64,000 bases of DNA from positions 50,919 through 114,918 of the forward strand of contig CANEZL010000012.1 in NCBI GenBank assembly GCA_947444195.1, written 5' to 3'. Below the pieces are notes generated by a model. The model saw only the letters and a program-made list of their open reading frames with translations, was not told where the DNA came from and ran no database searches. The DNA comes from Methylobacteriaceae bacterium (GTDB lineage Bacteria; Pseudomonadota; Alphaproteobacteria; Rhizobiales; Beijerinckiaceae). This document shows positions 8,516 through 17,860 of this stretch, piece after piece. Within the stretch, counting starts at the first letter, position 1; the number at the start of each line of letters is the position of its first letter. A program made the translations under genes and the position numbers.

Positions 8516-9709
8516 TCATCCTCGTCCTGAGGCCGCGAGCCGGGCGAGGACGTCGAGCGTCGCCAGGATCTCGTCGGCGTCGTTGTAGCAATGGGGCGAG
8601 AGCCGCAGGAGTGGCGGCAGGCCGCGCGCCGCCGCGTCGTAGGGGGCGGCGGCGGCCTCGGACAGGCCGGCGGCGATCCCCGCCTCTTTCAGGGCCGCCC
8701 GCAGCCGCGGGGCCTGCCAGCCCGCCAGCGTGCAGGTGACGAGGCTCGCCGGATCCGGCCCGAGATCGTGCACCTGCGCCCCCGGCAGCGCCGCGATGCC
8801 CGCCCGCAGGCTCCGGGAGAGCTCTGTGCAGCGGGCCGCGATCGCGGGCAGGCCGAGGCCGAGGGCGTAGTCGACGGCGACGCCGAGACCGAGGCGGGCG
8901 GCGCGGTCGTGCTCGTAGCTCTCGAAGCGGCGGGCGTCCGTGCGGGGCGCGTAGCCGTCCGGCGTCAGGGGGGCGCCGAAATGGTCGAGCATCGCCGGCT
9001 CCAGTTCCTCCGCGAGGGGCCGGCGCAGGTAGAGGAAGCCGGTGCCGCGGGGGCCCCGCAGGAACTTGCGGCCGGTGGCGGCGAGCATGTCGCAGCCGAT
9101 CGCCGCGACGTCGACCGGGCGCTGGCCCACCATCTGACAGGCGTCGAGGAGATAGGGGATGCCGTGGGCGCGGGCGATCCGCCCGATCTCGGCGACGGGG
9201 TTCACGAGGCCGCCGTTCGAGGGGATCGCGGTCACCGCGATCAGGCGGACATCGGGGCCGAGCATGGAGGCCAGCGCAGCCGGATCGGTGCGGCCCTGCC
9301 CATCGCAGGGGATGACCGCGACGCGCACGCCCGTGCGCCGCGCCACCTGCCGCAAGGCGGCGACGCCCGCGCCGAACTCCGCCCGGCTCACGAGGATGCG
9401 CGTGTCCGGCGTGAAGCGCGACTCCAGGGCGTAGAAGGCCATCTGCCAAGCCCGCGTCGCGCTCTCGGTGAGCGCGATCTCGTCCGGGGCGGCACCGATC
9501 AGCCGGGCCACGCTGTCGTAGACGCGGGCGAGGCACGGGGCCTCCCGCTCGGCCGCCCCGTGGCCGCCGTGGCGGGCTTCGAGGTCGAGATAACCCTTCA
9601 CCGCCTCGACCACGGGAGCGGGCATCAGCGAGGCGCCGGCATTGTTGAGGTGGATGCCGTGGGCGCAGCCCGGCGTCTCGGCGCGGAGGCGGGCGAGGTC
9701 GAGGCTCAC
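8516..9709 (-). CDS. Class V aminotransferase-fold PLP enzyme inside the urease operon
   Basis: A 397-residue fold-type I PLP enzyme. It opens with [17 protein letters not shown], has [13 protein letters not shown], then [15 protein letters not shown] with the PLP-pyridine-binding Asp. [20 protein letters not shown] carries the Schiff-base Lys. It resembles cysteine-desulfurase and isopenicillin-N-epimerase-like relatives, but lacks an obvious catalytic cysteine loop, so the reaction is unknown. Its start overlaps the ureF stop by 4 bases and it ends 4 bases before ureG. It is therefore an integral, translationally coupled part of the urease operon. Confidence 0.75.
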   Translation of the reverse strand: MSLDLARLRAETPGCAHGIHLNNAGASLMPAPVVEAVKGYLDLEARHGGHGAAEREAPCLARVYDSVARLIGAAPDEIALTESATRAWQMAFYALESRFTPDTRILVSRAEFGAGVAALRQVARRTGVRVAVIPCDGQGRTDPAALASMLGPDVRLIAVTAIPSNGGLVNPVAEIGRIARAHGIPYLLDACQMVGQRPVDVAAIGCDMLAATGRKFLRGPRGTGFLYLRRPLAEELEPAMLDHFGAPLTPDGYAPRTDARRFESYEHDRAARLGLGVAVDYALGLGLPAIAARCTELSRSLRAGIAALPGAQVHDLGPDPASLVTCTLAGWQAPRLRAALKEAGIAAGLSEAAAAPYDAAARGLPPLLRLSPHCYNDADEILATLDVLARLAASGRG

Positions 9710-10380
9710 GAGCGGAAGATCCGCGAGTACTGCGTCTCGTGCCGGAACGAGCCGAGATCGAGCCGGAAGGTGGCGGCCCCCACCGCGTCGAGGTCGAGCC
9801 CCTCAATCGCCTCGGCCAGCGCCGCGACCCTGGGCGCGAGGCCGGCGATCACCCGCGTGCCCGCGGCCTGGCCCACCGGCGCGGCGCGGAGTGCCGCCGA
9901 GACGAGGTTCTGGAGGAAGGCGAGGCCGTAGGCCGCGCGCATCGGGCCCGGCGCCATCCCGTGCGCGCCCGCCGCCGCGCCCACCGCCACGGGAAAGGCC
10001 ACCGCCCCGTCGAGGGCGGCGGCGACGGGGGCGAGGCCCGGGCAGGGCCAGGCTCCGAGGGTCGCGTCGAGGAAGGAACGGCCCTGCTGGCTCGTCTCCA
10101 GATGGAGCTCGGCGGAGGGGGCGAGGGCCAGGGCGAGGTCGTTGACCGCGGCGAGGCCCGGTCCGTCCCCGGCCCGCGCCGCCCGGTGCGCGTGGTGGGC
10201 GAGGATCAGGTCGTTGCGCAGGGCGCCCCGCTCGACCACGTCCGTCAGCCACGCGGACAGGCTCGCCTCGTCGCCGACGTCGCCGGCCTCCACCGCCCAT
10301 TCGAGGCCGTGGGAGTAGGCGTAGGCGCCGACCGGGTAGTTCGGCGACAGCCACGCCATCAGCCGCAGCGCCTCAATCAT
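9706..10380 (-). CDS. ureF: Urease accessory protein UreF
   Basis: A 224-residue all-helical protein. The N-terminal [25 protein letters not shown] is the UreF signature, and the C-terminal [11 protein letters not shown] is the flexible tail that contacts UreD/UreG. UreF acts as a gate for UreG GTPase activity during nickel insertion. The ATG at 10380 overlaps the ureE end by 8 bases. The upstream extension of the open frame is a histidine-rich shadow of ureE and was discarded. Confidence 0.9.
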   Translation of the reverse strand: MIEALRLMAWLSPNYPVGAYAYSHGLEWAVEAGDVGDEASLSAWLTDVVERGALRNDLILAHHAHRAARAGDGPGLAAVNDLALALAPSAELHLETSQQGRSFLDATLGAWPCPGLAPVAAALDGAVAFPVAVGAAAGAHGMAPGPMRAAYGLAFLQNLVSAALRAAPVGQAAGTRVIAGLAPRVAALAEAIEGLDLDAVGAATFRLDLGSFRHETQYSRIFRS

Positions 10381-10957
10381 GCGCGTGGGCGTGGCCGTGA
10401 TGGTGGTGGTGCGCGTGATCGTGGCCATGATCGCTGTCATGGCCGTGACCGCCATGGGCATGCCCGTCTTGGGCGTGGCCGCCATGGGCGTGGCCGTCCT
10501 GGGCGTGGCCGCCGGCATAGGCGCCGCCCTCCGGCCGGAACGGGCGCTCCACCGGCTCGGCGGTGCCGCCCAAGCCCCACACCATCTCGGCCAGCACGTG
10601 GTCGTGCGCGATATAGACCGCATCCTCCGCGATCTCGGCCGGAATGTGGCGGTTGCCGATGTGCCAGATCAGGCGCTTGAGGGCGTGGTCGGAACCCGCG
10701 CGGATCGCCAGCAGGCGCTCGGGCGCGGCCTCGACCCAGACGAGACGGCCATCGGAGAGGACGAGGGCATCGCCGTCCTCCAGCACCGCGGGCTCGGGCA
10801 GGTCGAGCAGGAAGCTGAGGCCGCCTTCCCCGCGCATCACGACGCGGCGGCGGTGGCGGTCGCCCGAATCGAGCACGACGCGGTCGACGATCTCGGCCCC
10901 GGAGAGGGCGTCGGCGCGGAGGATGCGGTTGGCGCGGATCACGGCTGGCGCTTCCAC
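10373..10957 (-). CDS. ureE: Urease nickel metallochaperone UreE with His-rich tail
   Basis: A 194-residue protein. The N-terminal domain runs to about residue 70 and the metal-binding domain contains [14 protein letters not shown] and [15 protein letters not shown]. The last 45 residues are a nickel-storage tail of repeated [10 protein letters not shown] units followed by a run of five histidines. UreE stores nickel and hands it to UreG. The start overlaps the upstream DUF29 gene by 19 bases. Confidence 0.92.
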   Translation of the reverse strand: MEAPAVIRANRILRADALSGAEIVDRVVLDSGDRHRRRVVMRGEGGLSFLLDLPEPAVLEDGDALVLSDGRLVWVEAAPERLLAIRAGSDHALKRLIWHIGNRHIPAEIAEDAVYIAHDHVLAEMVWGLGGTAEPVERPFRPEGGAYAGGHAQDGHAHGGHAQDGHAHGGHGHDSDHGHDHAHHHHHGHAHAHD

Positions 10958-11439
10958 CAGCCGGCGCCGCGGATGGCGTCGTCGCCGTAAGGGTCCGGCA
11001 GCAAGCCCACGGTCAGAACCTCGTCATCGGTGAAGGGGCAGGATTCGGAGAAGGACTCGTCGAAGAGCGCGCTTTCTAGGACGGCGCGAGCCTTGGCCTC
11101 GGGATAGGCCGAGGCGATCAGATCCGCCACGGTCCGGCGCAGGCTCGGGCTTTCCCGGAGGATGTCGTCCACGCAGGAGCGCTGGATATCGATGGTCGCG
11201 GCCCAGGAATGCCCGCGCAGATCGACCTGCTCGGCCCAGCGCAGAAGCCCGGTGAGGATCACCCCGAGGCGAGCCCGCAGTTCGGCCTCGCGCTCGGCGG
11301 ACAAGTCTGCGACGAGCCGCGACAGGTGGTGCGCGTCGATGGCGTCGATCCGGCCATGGCGCAGGGCGCTGGCCTGCGCATCCGCCCAGGCCGCGAGGTC
11401 GGTGTCGAAGAGGTCGTGGGGCGGAGCCGGGGAAGGCAT
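10939..11439 (-). CDS. DUF29 family protein (second of a pair) in the urease operon
   Basis: A 166-residue protein of the DUF29 family. It has the typical LFDTDLAAWADAQASALRHGRIDAID opening half, split here as DLAAWADAQ and RIDAIDAHHL, and later LLRWAEQ. Family members are small helical proteins of unknown function, usually found in tandem. The start at 11439 overlaps the stop of the neighbouring DUF29 gene in TGATG; the 3' end overlaps ureE by 19 bases. A role in urease expression or maturation is suggested only by this coupling. Confidence 0.75.
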   Translation of the reverse strand: MPSPAPPHDLFDTDLAAWADAQASALRHGRIDAIDAHHLSRLVADLSAEREAELRARLGVILTGLLRWAEQVDLRGHSWAATIDIQRSCVDDILRESPSLRRTVADLIASAYPEAKARAVLESALFDESFSESCPFTDDEVLTVGLLPDPYGDDAIRGAGWWKRQP

Positions 11440-11882
11440 CAGGGCAGGAAGTCGGGATCGAGGATCTGCGTCAGCGCGAAGGGACAGGCGGCGGGAAACG
11501 CGCTTTCCGGCAAGCCCGTCTCCTGCGCGGCCCCGCGAACCGCGTCCGCGTAAGCCTCGCAGAGAACGCGGGCGGGAAAATCCGCGAGGCTCGGGCTGCG
11601 CCGAACGAGCCGCTCGATGCTCAGACGCTGATTGCGCAGGGTGATGCGCCAACTCACCGTCGCGCGCTCCGGCTGGCAGCGAAACTTCAGCAGATGGATG
11701 ATGAGGACGCGCAGATGCGACTCGATCGCGGCCCGCTGGCTGCGCCCCACGGATTCCACCTCGTCGATCAGGTTGTCGAGATCGAGCGCCTGGATCTCCC
11801 GGGCCGCGATGGCCCGCGCCTGCTGGCGGCCCCAGGCGTGGAAATCAGTCTCGTAGAGATTCCCCACGGCGAGGCCTCCCAT
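11439..11882 (-). CDS. DUF29 family protein (first of a pair) in the urease operon
   Basis: A 147-residue DUF29 protein. LYETDFHAWGRQQA and ALDLDNLIDEVESVGRSQRA are the conserved N-terminal helices, followed by LLIHLLKF-type residues (LIIHLLKFRCQPERA) and SWRITLRNQRLSI. It begins 19 bases after ureC and is coupled to the second DUF29 gene by a one-base overlap. The ATG at 11882 is used; the GTG for VGNLYET six codons downstream is an alternative. Function unknown. Confidence 0.8.
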   Translation of the reverse strand: MGGLAVGNLYETDFHAWGRQQARAIAAREIQALDLDNLIDEVESVGRSQRAAIESHLRVLIIHLLKFRCQPERATVSWRITLRNQRLSIERLVRRSPSLADFPARVLCEAYADAVRGAAQETGLPESAFPAACPFALTQILDPDFLP

Positions 11883-11901
11883 CTGCGCGCCCGATCCTAC
11901 C

Positions 11902-13629
11902 TCAGAACAGGAAATAGCGCTGCGCCATCGGCAGCACCTCGGCGGGCTCGCAAACGAGCAATTCGCCGTCGGCGCGCACGTCGTAGGTCTCGGGATCGAC
12001 CTCGATCACGGGGGTGGCGTCGTTGAGCACCATGCTCTTCTTCGAGATGCCGCCGCGCACGTTCTCCACCGCCACCAGTTCCTTCTGCACGCCGAGGCGG
12101 GCGCGCAGGCCGTCCTCCACGGCCGCCTTCGAGACGAAGGTGAGCGCCGTGGCGTACGGCATGCGGCCGTAGGCGCCGAACATCGGCCGGTAATGCACCG
12201 GCTGCGGCGTCGGGATCGAGGCGTTGGGGTCGCCCATGGGGGCGGCGGCGATGGCCCCGCCCTTCATCACGAGGTCGGGCTTCACGCCGAAGAAGGCCGG
12301 CGTCCAGAGCACGAGGTCGGCGAGCTTTCCGGGCTCCACCGAGCCGATATGGCGCGAGACGCCGTGGGCGATGGCCGGATTGATCGTGTACTTCGCCACG
12401 TAGCGGCGCGCGCGCAGGTTGTCGGTGCCGGACGCGTCGCCGGGGAGCGCGCCGCGCTGGCGCTTCATCTTGTCGGCGGTCTGCCAAGTGCGGATGACGA
12501 CCTCGCCGACCCGGCCCATGGCCTGACTGTCGGAGGACATCATCGAGAGCGCGCCGATATCGTGCAGGATGTCCTCGGCCGCGATGGTCTCGCGCCGGAT
12601 CCGGCTCTCGGCGAAGGCGAGATCCTCGGGGATCGACGGGTCGAGGTGGTGGCACACCATCAGCATGTCGAGATGCTCGTCGATGGTATTTTTTGTGTAC
12701 GGGCGGGTTGGATTTGTCGAAGAGGGCAAGACGTTCGGCAGGCCCGCCACCTTGATGATGTCCGGCGCATGCCCGCCGCCCGCGCCCTCCGTGTGGAAGG
12801 CGTGGATGGTGCGGCCCTTGAAGGCCGCGATCGTGTCCTCGACGAAGCCCGATTCGTTGAGCGTGTCGGTGTGGATCATCACCTGCACGTCGTGCAGGTC
12901 GGCCACCGTGAGGCAGGTGTCGATGGCGGCGGGCGTGGTGCCCCAATCCTCGTGCAGCTTCATCGCGCAGGCGCCCGCGCGGATCATCTCCACGAGGCTC
13001 TCGGGCCGGCTCGCATTGCCCTTGCCGGCAAACGCCAGGTTCATCGGGAAGGCATCCGCCGCCTCGATCATCCGGGCGATGTGCCAGGGGCCGGGCGTGC
13101 AGGTGGTGGCGAAGGTGCCGTGCGCGGGCCCGGTGCCGCCCCCGAGCATGGTGGTGATGCCCGAGCAGAGCGCCTCCTCGATCTGCTGCGGGCAGATGAA
13201 GTGGATGTGGCTGTCGAAGCCGCCGGCGGTGAGGATCTTGCCCTCGCCCGCGATCACCTCGGTGCCAGGCCCGACCACGATGTCGACGCCGGGCTGCACG
13301 TCCGGGTTGCCGGCCTTGCCGAGCTTGTGGATGCGCCCGCGCACGATGCCGACATCGCATTTCACGATTGCCCAGTGGTCGAGCACCACCGCGTTGGTGA
13401 TCACCGTGTCGACGGCCCCGTCCGCGTTGGTGGCCTGGGACTGGCCCATCCCGTCGCGGATGACCTTGCCGCCGCCGAACTTCACCTCCTCGCCGTAGGT
13501 GGTGAGATCGCGCTCCACCGTGATCTCGAGGCAGGTATCGGCGAGCCGGATGCGGTCGCCGGTGGTGGGGCCGAACATGTCGGCATAGGCGGCACGCGGC
13601 AGCGCGGCGGGCTTCATGGGATCGGCCAT
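11902..13629 (-). CDS. ureC: Urease subunit alpha
   Basis: A 575-residue catalytic subunit with all active-site residues present. His141 and His143 lie in DSHIHF, the carbamylated Lys224 in AMKLHEDWG, then His253, His279 in [10 protein letters not shown], and Asp367 in [10 protein letters not shown]. The mobile flap Cys326-His327 is in MVCHHLD. It hydrolyses urea to ammonia and carbamate using a di-nickel centre. The ATG at 13629 overlaps the ureAB stop by one base. A second ATG four codons in (MKPAAL) is possible. Confidence 0.97.
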   Translation of the reverse strand: MADPMKPAALPRAAYADMFGPTTGDRIRLADTCLEITVERDLTTYGEEVKFGGGKVIRDGMGQSQATNADGAVDTVITNAVVLDHWAIVKCDVGIVRGRIHKLGKAGNPDVQPGVDIVVGPGTEVIAGEGKILTAGGFDSHIHFICPQQIEEALCSGITTMLGGGTGPAHGTFATTCTPGPWHIARMIEAADAFPMNLAFAGKGNASRPESLVEMIRAGACAMKLHEDWGTTPAAIDTCLTVADLHDVQVMIHTDTLNESGFVEDTIAAFKGRTIHAFHTEGAGGGHAPDIIKVAGLPNVLPSSTNPTRPYTKNTIDEHLDMLMVCHHLDPSIPEDLAFAESRIRRETIAAEDILHDIGALSMMSSDSQAMGRVGEVVIRTWQTADKMKRQRGALPGDASGTDNLRARRYVAKYTINPAIAHGVSRHIGSVEPGKLADLVLWTPAFFGVKPDLVMKGGAIAAAPMGDPNASIPTPQPVHYRPMFGAYGRMPYATALTFVSKAAVEDGLRARLGVQKELVAVENVRGGISKKSMVLNDATPVIEVDPETYDVRADGELLVCEPAEVLPMAQRYFLF

Positions 13630-14249
13630 CAGAGCTTGCCCATCACGTCGCCGCGGAAACCGTAGACCGTGCGCCCGCCGGACAGCGGCACCAGGGCGAC
13701 CGCGCGGGTCGCGCCCGGCTCGAAGCGCACGGCCGTGCCCGGCGCGATGTCGAGGCGCTTGCCGCGGGCTTCCTCCCGCGCGAAGACCAGCCCCGGATTG
13801 ACCTCGTAGAAATGGTAGTGCGAGCCGACCTGGATCGGCCGGTCGCCGGTATTGGCCACGCTGATGAACGTGCGCTCGGCGCCTTCGTTGAACACGATCT
13901 CGCCGGGCAGGGTCGTGACGGTGCCGGGCACGTCCGCCGAGGCCGGGCCGCGGATCGGGTGGTGCACGGTGACGAGCTTCGTCCCGTCGGGAAACGTCGC
14001 CTCGACCTGGATGTCGTGGATCATCTCGGGCACGCCCTCCATCACCTGGGAAGCGTCGAGCACGGTGGCCCCCGCCTGCATCAGCTCGGCCACCGAGCGA
14101 CCGTCGCGGGCGCCCTCCACCACGAAATCGGTGATCAGCGCCACGGCCTCCGGATGGTTGAGGCGCACCCCGCGGGCCAGCCGGTTGCGCGCCACCTGCG
14201 CGGCCATGGCGACGAGGAGCTTGTCCTTCTCGCGGGGGGTGAGCAGCAC
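13629..14249 (-). CDS. ureAB: Fused urease gamma/beta subunit (UreA-UreB)
   Basis: A 206-residue fusion. Residues 1-99 are the gamma subunit ([19 protein letters not shown] ... [10 protein letters not shown]), and residues 107-206 are the beta subunit ([16 protein letters not shown] ... [11 protein letters not shown]). Most bacteria encode these separately; the same fused arrangement is known from Helicobacter. Translation starts at a GTG at 14249 with AGG a few bases upstream. It is the first gene of the operon and is joined to ureC by a TGATG overlap. Confidence 0.95.
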   Translation of the reverse strand: MLLTPREKDKLLVAMAAQVARNRLARGVRLNHPEAVALITDFVVEGARDGRSVAELMQAGATVLDASQVMEGVPEMIHDIQVEATFPDGTKLVTVHHPIRGPASADVPGTVTTLPGEIVFNEGAERTFISVANTGDRPIQVGSHYHFYEVNPGLVFAREEARGKRLDIAPGTAVRFEPGATRAVALVPLSGGRTVYGFRGDVMGKL

Positions 14250-14284
14250 GAACGACCTCGCCTGTGACGGTCAGCGACGGCCGG

Positions 14285-14300
14285 AGCAAGGATCATGCAC
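14285..14300 (-). promoter_or_regulatory. Weak candidate sigma-54 promoter for the urease operon
   Basis: Read on the minus strand the bases are GTGCATGATCCTTGCT. The -12 half (TTGCT) is perfect and spacing is right, but the -24 half matches TGGCACG at only four of seven positions and lacks one invariant G. It would place transcription start about 25 bases before the ureAB GTG. It is suggested mainly because the urt operon has a much better sigma-54 site. Confidence 0.3.
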
Positions 14301-14337
14301 GCACGCCGGTCAAGCCCGCACCGCGGATCCCGGAATT

Positions 14338-14430
14338 CCAAAGGGATCATTCCTTTGGCGACAGCCTGGGCAGCGCCCCGGCGTTTCTCAGGGCTCCGCC
14401 CTGGACCCGCGAGAGGGCTGAGCCCTCTCG
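14338..14430. repeat. Multi-hairpin intergenic repeat, copy 1
   Basis: Three consecutive hairpins: CCAAAGG/CCTTTGG at 14338-14358, CAGGGC/GCCCTG at 14389-14403 and CGAGAGGGCT/AGCCCTCTCG at 14410-14430. The same three-hairpin order recurs at 19578-19708 inside the urt operon. It lies between tRNA-Asn and the start of the urease operon. Confidence 0.65.
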
Positions 14431-14507
14431 ACACCCGGATTTCTGACGGGATCTTCATACGCGGCGTCGGCGCGTGAGTGCGCCCGCGGTCGGATCTTGT
14501 GTTGGGA

Positions 14508-14583
14508 TGGCTCCCCGAGCAGGACTCGAACCTGCGACAAGGCGATTAACAGTCGCCTGCTCTACCAACTGAGCTATCGGGGA
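14508..14583 (-). tRNA. tRNA-Asn (GTT)
   Basis: A 76-base cloverleaf on the minus strand. The 7-bp acceptor stem is TCCCCGA/TCGGGGA, the D arm is AGCTCAGTTGGTAGAGC, the anticodon loop CTGTTAA carries anticodon GTT, and the T arm is GCAGGTTCGAGTCCTGC. The discriminator is G and the 3' CCA is encoded. It stands alone between the urease operon and a small gene, with no sign of an integrated element. Confidence 0.95.
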
Positions 14584-14725
14584 TCACGAGGCAGTGTCTA
14601 CAGAGCGCGGGGACCCGTGGCAAGCGCCAAGTCGGCGCCCGCGCTTCGGTGTGCCCGAGAAGGCACAGGCCGGTTCACGGCCGGCCCCGGCCGCGCTACG
14701 CTTCACCCGCTTCACGGAGGTGCCG

Positions 14726-14914
14726 ATGTACGGATGGCTCCACAGGCTGCGTCTCTGGCTCTGGCAGAGGCAGGTCCGCACCTTCGAGCGGTCGATCCGG
14801 CCCACGGGCACGACCGAGGGCGACTGGATCGCCGCCACGGTCGCGAGTTCGGCCGGCAGCAGCGGCTTCGGAGCCGCCGCCTACCACACGGGCGGCGGCC
14901 CGGCCGCGCCGTGA
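14726..14914 (+). CDS. Small basic protein of unknown function
   Basis: A 62-residue reading frame with a good ribosome-binding site (GGAGGT) 5 bases before the ATG. The N-terminus MYGWLHRLRLWLWQRQ is an aromatic, basic, amphipathic segment; the C-terminus is Ala/Gly/Ser-rich. No family is recognised. It converges with the talarate dehydratase gene, 10 bases away. Confidence 0.45.
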   Translation: MYGWLHRLRLWLWQRQVRTFERSIRPTGTTEGDWIAATVASSAGSSGFGAAAYHTGGGPAAP

Positions 14915-14924
14915 GCCGCCGCGC

Positions 14925-16079
14925 TCAGGCCGCGCCGGGACGGCCTTCCAGGCTGCCGAAGCCGGCCGTCTCGCGGGTCCAGGCCAGGGCCTGATCGCTC
15001 AGGGAGATGCCGAGGCCGGGGCGCGTCGGCACGATCATGCGCCCGTTCTCCAGTTCCAGGCGCTCGTTGAACAGGGGCTCCAGCCACTCGAAATGCTCCA
15101 CCCAGGGCTCGCGCTGCATGGCGGCGGCGAGGTGGATGTGCAGCTCCATCGAGAAGTGCGGGGCGATCGTCATCCCGGCATGCTCGGCGAGCGTGGCGAC
15201 CTTCAGGAAGGGCGTGATGCCGCCCACGCGCGGCGCGTCCGGCATCAGGAAGTCGGCGCCGTCCCGGCGGATGAAATCCCAGTGCTCGGAGACGCTGGTG
15301 AGCATCTCGCCGGTGGCGACCGGCGTGTCGAGGGCTGCGGCGAGGGCGGCGTGGCCGGCGGCGTCGTAGCAATCGAGGGGCTCCTCGATCCAGATCAGGT
15401 TGAAGCGCTCGAAGAGGCGGCCCATCCGCATGGCGGTCGGCCGGTCCCATTGCTGGTTGGCGTCGACCATCAGCGGGAAAGCCTCGCCGAGATGCTCGCG
15501 CACGGCGGCGACGCGGCGGATGTCCTCGGCCCAGTCCGGCTGGCCGACCTTCAGCTTGATGCCGCCGATGCCCCTGGCGCGGGAGCGGTCTGTGTTGACG
15601 AGGAGTTCGTCCAGCGGCGTGTGCAGGAAGCCGCCGGAGGTGTTGTAGCAGTGCACGGAATCGCGCTGCGCGCCCAGCAGCTTGGCGAGCGACAGGCCCG
15701 CGCGCTTGGCCTTCAGGTCCCACAGGGCCACGTCGAAGGCGCCGATGGCCTGGACCGCGAGGCCGCTGCGCCCCACCGAGGCGCCGGCCCAGGCGAGCCT
15801 GTCCCAGGCCTTGGCGATGTCGCTCGGATCCTCGCCGAGGAGCGCGGGCGCGATCTCGCGGGCATGGGCGAACTGCCCCGGGCCGCCGGCCCGCTTCGCG
15901 TAGCTGATCCCGAGGCCGCGATGGCCCGCGCTGGTCTCGACCTCGCAGAACAGGATCGCGATCTCGGTCATCGGCTTCTGGCGGCCGGTGAGCACCTTGG
16001 CGTCGCTGATCGGGGTCTTCAGCGGCAGGTAGACCGAGCGCAGCCGAATGCCTGTGACGGTCTCGGGGGTGTCGGCCAT
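14925..16079 (-). CDS. L-talarate/galactarate dehydratase (enolase superfamily)
   Basis: A 384-residue mandelate-racemase-type enzyme. Lys175 and Lys177 form the KxK base (GGIKLKVGQP), Asp206/Glu232/Glu258 in VDANQQWD, WIEEPLD and ATGEMLTS bind magnesium, and His308 in APHFSMELHIH is the second catalytic base. The surrounding sequence closely follows the Salmonella talarate/galactarate dehydratase group, which dehydrates the aldarate to 5-keto-4-deoxyglucarate. It begins 49 bases after garD, so both are probably transcribed together with the LysR gene upstream. Confidence 0.85.
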   Translation of the reverse strand: MADTPETVTGIRLRSVYLPLKTPISDAKVLTGRQKPMTEIAILFCEVETSAGHRGLGISYAKRAGGPGQFAHAREIAPALLGEDPSDIAKAWDRLAWAGASVGRSGLAVQAIGAFDVALWDLKAKRAGLSLAKLLGAQRDSVHCYNTSGGFLHTPLDELLVNTDRSRARGIGGIKLKVGQPDWAEDIRRVAAVREHLGEAFPLMVDANQQWDRPTAMRMGRLFERFNLIWIEEPLDCYDAAGHAALAAALDTPVATGEMLTSVSEHWDFIRRDGADFLMPDAPRVGGITPFLKVATLAEHAGMTIAPHFSMELHIHLAAAMQREPWVEHFEWLEPLFNERLELENGRMIVPTRPGLGISLSDQALAWTRETAGFGSLEGRPGAA

Positions 16080-16128
16080 CGCGTCCTCCTGGGGGCAGAT
16101 GCAAGCGGGGCGAGGGGAAGACCCGCGC

Positions 16129-17694
16129 TCAGGTGATCGGGGCCGGGTTGAACAGGGTGAGGTCGTTGAAGAGGCCCCAGCGGTCCGACCAGGGGCGCTT
16201 GCGCCCGCTCGCCACGTCGAGGATCAGGTGGAACAGCTCCCAGCCCATCTCCTCGATGGTGGCGTGGCCTGTGGCGACGCGGCCGGCATCGAGGTCGATG
16301 AGGTCCGACCAGCGCTGGGAGAGCTCGGTCCGGGTCGCTACCTTGATGACGGGGGCCTGGGCGAGGCCGTAGGGGGTGCCGCGGCCCGTCGAGAAGACCT
16401 GCACGGTGATGCCGGAGGCGAGTTGCAGGGTGCCGCAGACGAAGTCGCTCGCGGGCGTCGCCGCGAAGATCAGGCCGCGCTCGCGCACCCGCTCACCGGG
16501 TGCCAGCACGCCGGCGATGGCGCTGGTGCCGGACTTGGCGACCGAACCAAGGGCCTTCTCGACGATGTTGTTGAGGCCGCCCTTCTTGTTGCCGGGGGAC
16601 GGGTTGGCGCGCCGGTCGGCGCCGCCCTTCTCGAGATAGTCGTCGTACCACGCCATCTCGCGGATCAGCGCGTCGGCGACCTCGGGGGTCGCGGCGCGCG
16701 GCGTGAGGAGGTGGATGGCGTCGCGCACCTCCGTCACCTCGGAGAACAGCACGGTGGCGCCGCAGCGCACGAGGAGGTCGGCAGCAAAGCCCAGCGAGGG
16801 GTTGGCGGTGACGCCCGAGAAGGCGTCGCTGCCGCCGCATTGCAGGCCGACCACGAGTTCCGAGGCCGGGCAGGTCTCGCGGGTGCGCCGGTTCAGCACT
16901 TCGAGCCGCGCCTCGGCCATGGCCAGGATGCTGTCGATCATGCTGCCGAAGCCCTCGTGGCGCTCGTCCTGAAGACGGACCACGCTGTCCTCGGCGGCGC
17001 CCTTGCCGTCCGGCACGAGGCGCTCGGAGACGAGCTTCTCGCAGCCGAGGCCGACCACCATGACCTCGCCGCCGAAATTCGGGTTCTTGGCGAGGCTCTG
17101 GAGGGTGCGGATCGGGATCACCGCCTCGGGGGCGTTGATGGCGACGCCGCAGCCATAGGCGTGGGTGAGGCCGATCACGTCGTCGACGTTGGGGAAGCGC
17201 GGCAGCAATTCCTCGCGGATGCGCTTGATCGCGACGTCGAGCGTGCCGGTCACGCACTGCACGCTGGTGGAGATGGCGAGGATGTTCTTGGTGCCGACGC
17301 TCCCGTCCGGGTTGCGGAAGCCCTCGAAGGTGTAGCCTTCCAGAGGGGGCAGGGCAGCCGGCACACGGGTGCACTTCTCCAGGGCGTCGAGGGCGGGCGC
17401 GGTCGGGGTCTCGACGCAGGATTCCTCGACCCAGGAGCCCTGGCGGATCTCGCGGAGCGCGATGCCGACCACCTCGCCGTAGCGGCGGACATGGCCGCCC
17501 ACGGGGATGTCGGTGAGGGCCACCTTGTGGCCCTGGGGCACGAACTCGGTGAGCGTCAGCCCGTCGGGGAAGACGGTGCCGGCAGGCAGGCCGAAGGCGT
17601 TGATCACGATGGCGACGTTGTCGTCGGCGTGGAGGCGGATGGTGCGCGGCGCATCGCCCGCGGCGCGGGGCGCGGCCTCGGTCTCGCTCAGCAT
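16129..17694 (-). CDS. garD: Galactarate dehydratase GarD
   Basis: A 521-residue UxaA/GarD-family protein, the same length as the E. coli enzyme. The small N-terminal SAF domain ([19 protein letters not shown] ... [10 protein letters not shown]) is followed by [11 protein letters not shown] and the large domain with [37 protein letters not shown] and [18 protein letters not shown]. It ends [12 protein letters not shown] as in known GarD proteins. It dehydrates galactarate to 5-keto-4-deoxyglucarate, the same product as the neighbouring enolase-superfamily enzyme. No aldolase or transporter for the pathway is in the window. Confidence 0.9.
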   Translation of the reverse strand: MLSETEAAPRAAGDAPRTIRLHADDNVAIVINAFGLPAGTVFPDGLTLTEFVPQGHKVALTDIPVGGHVRRYGEVVGIALREIRQGSWVEESCVETPTAPALDALEKCTRVPAALPPLEGYTFEGFRNPDGSVGTKNILAISTSVQCVTGTLDVAIKRIREELLPRFPNVDDVIGLTHAYGCGVAINAPEAVIPIRTLQSLAKNPNFGGEVMVVGLGCEKLVSERLVPDGKGAAEDSVVRLQDERHEGFGSMIDSILAMAEARLEVLNRRTRETCPASELVVGLQCGGSDAFSGVTANPSLGFAADLLVRCGATVLFSEVTEVRDAIHLLTPRAATPEVADALIREMAWYDDYLEKGGADRRANPSPGNKKGGLNNIVEKALGSVAKSGTSAIAGVLAPGERVRERGLIFAATPASDFVCGTLQLASGITVQVFSTGRGTPYGLAQAPVIKVATRTELSQRWSDLIDLDAGRVATGHATIEEMGWELFHLILDVASGRKRPWSDRWGLFNDLTLFNPAPIT

Positions 17695-17860
17695 GGTTTC
17701 CTCCCGACATTGCGGTATCGGCCTAGCCTCCGGTGTCGGTCCGGAATGCGCCTATTCCCGTGAGGCTACGTCCTCGGACGGTGCGGATCCAATCCAGAGG
17801 CTGGATCGTCCGATGCCGTGCGCGCATCGATCGCGGCGCGGCGGGCGCCGTTCGGCATCG

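Noticed and set aside
10379..10520. A plus-strand hydrophobic frame (valine/alanine/methionine-rich) opposite the ureE 3' end.
   Set aside because: It is the antisense reading of the histidine-rich UreE tail, whose CAC/CAT codons read as GTG/ATG on the other strand.
11902..14289. A single very long open frame covering ureC and extending upstream over the ureAB region.
   Set aside because: The upstream part is out of frame with ureAB and has an arginine/proline-rich shadow composition. The UreC family start is at 13629.
14508..14583. tRNA genes as possible integration sites for islands (Asn, Cys, Lys).
   Set aside because: No integrase gene, no duplicated tRNA 3' end and no composition change adjoins any of the three; the only island (43-47 kb) is not next to a tRNA.
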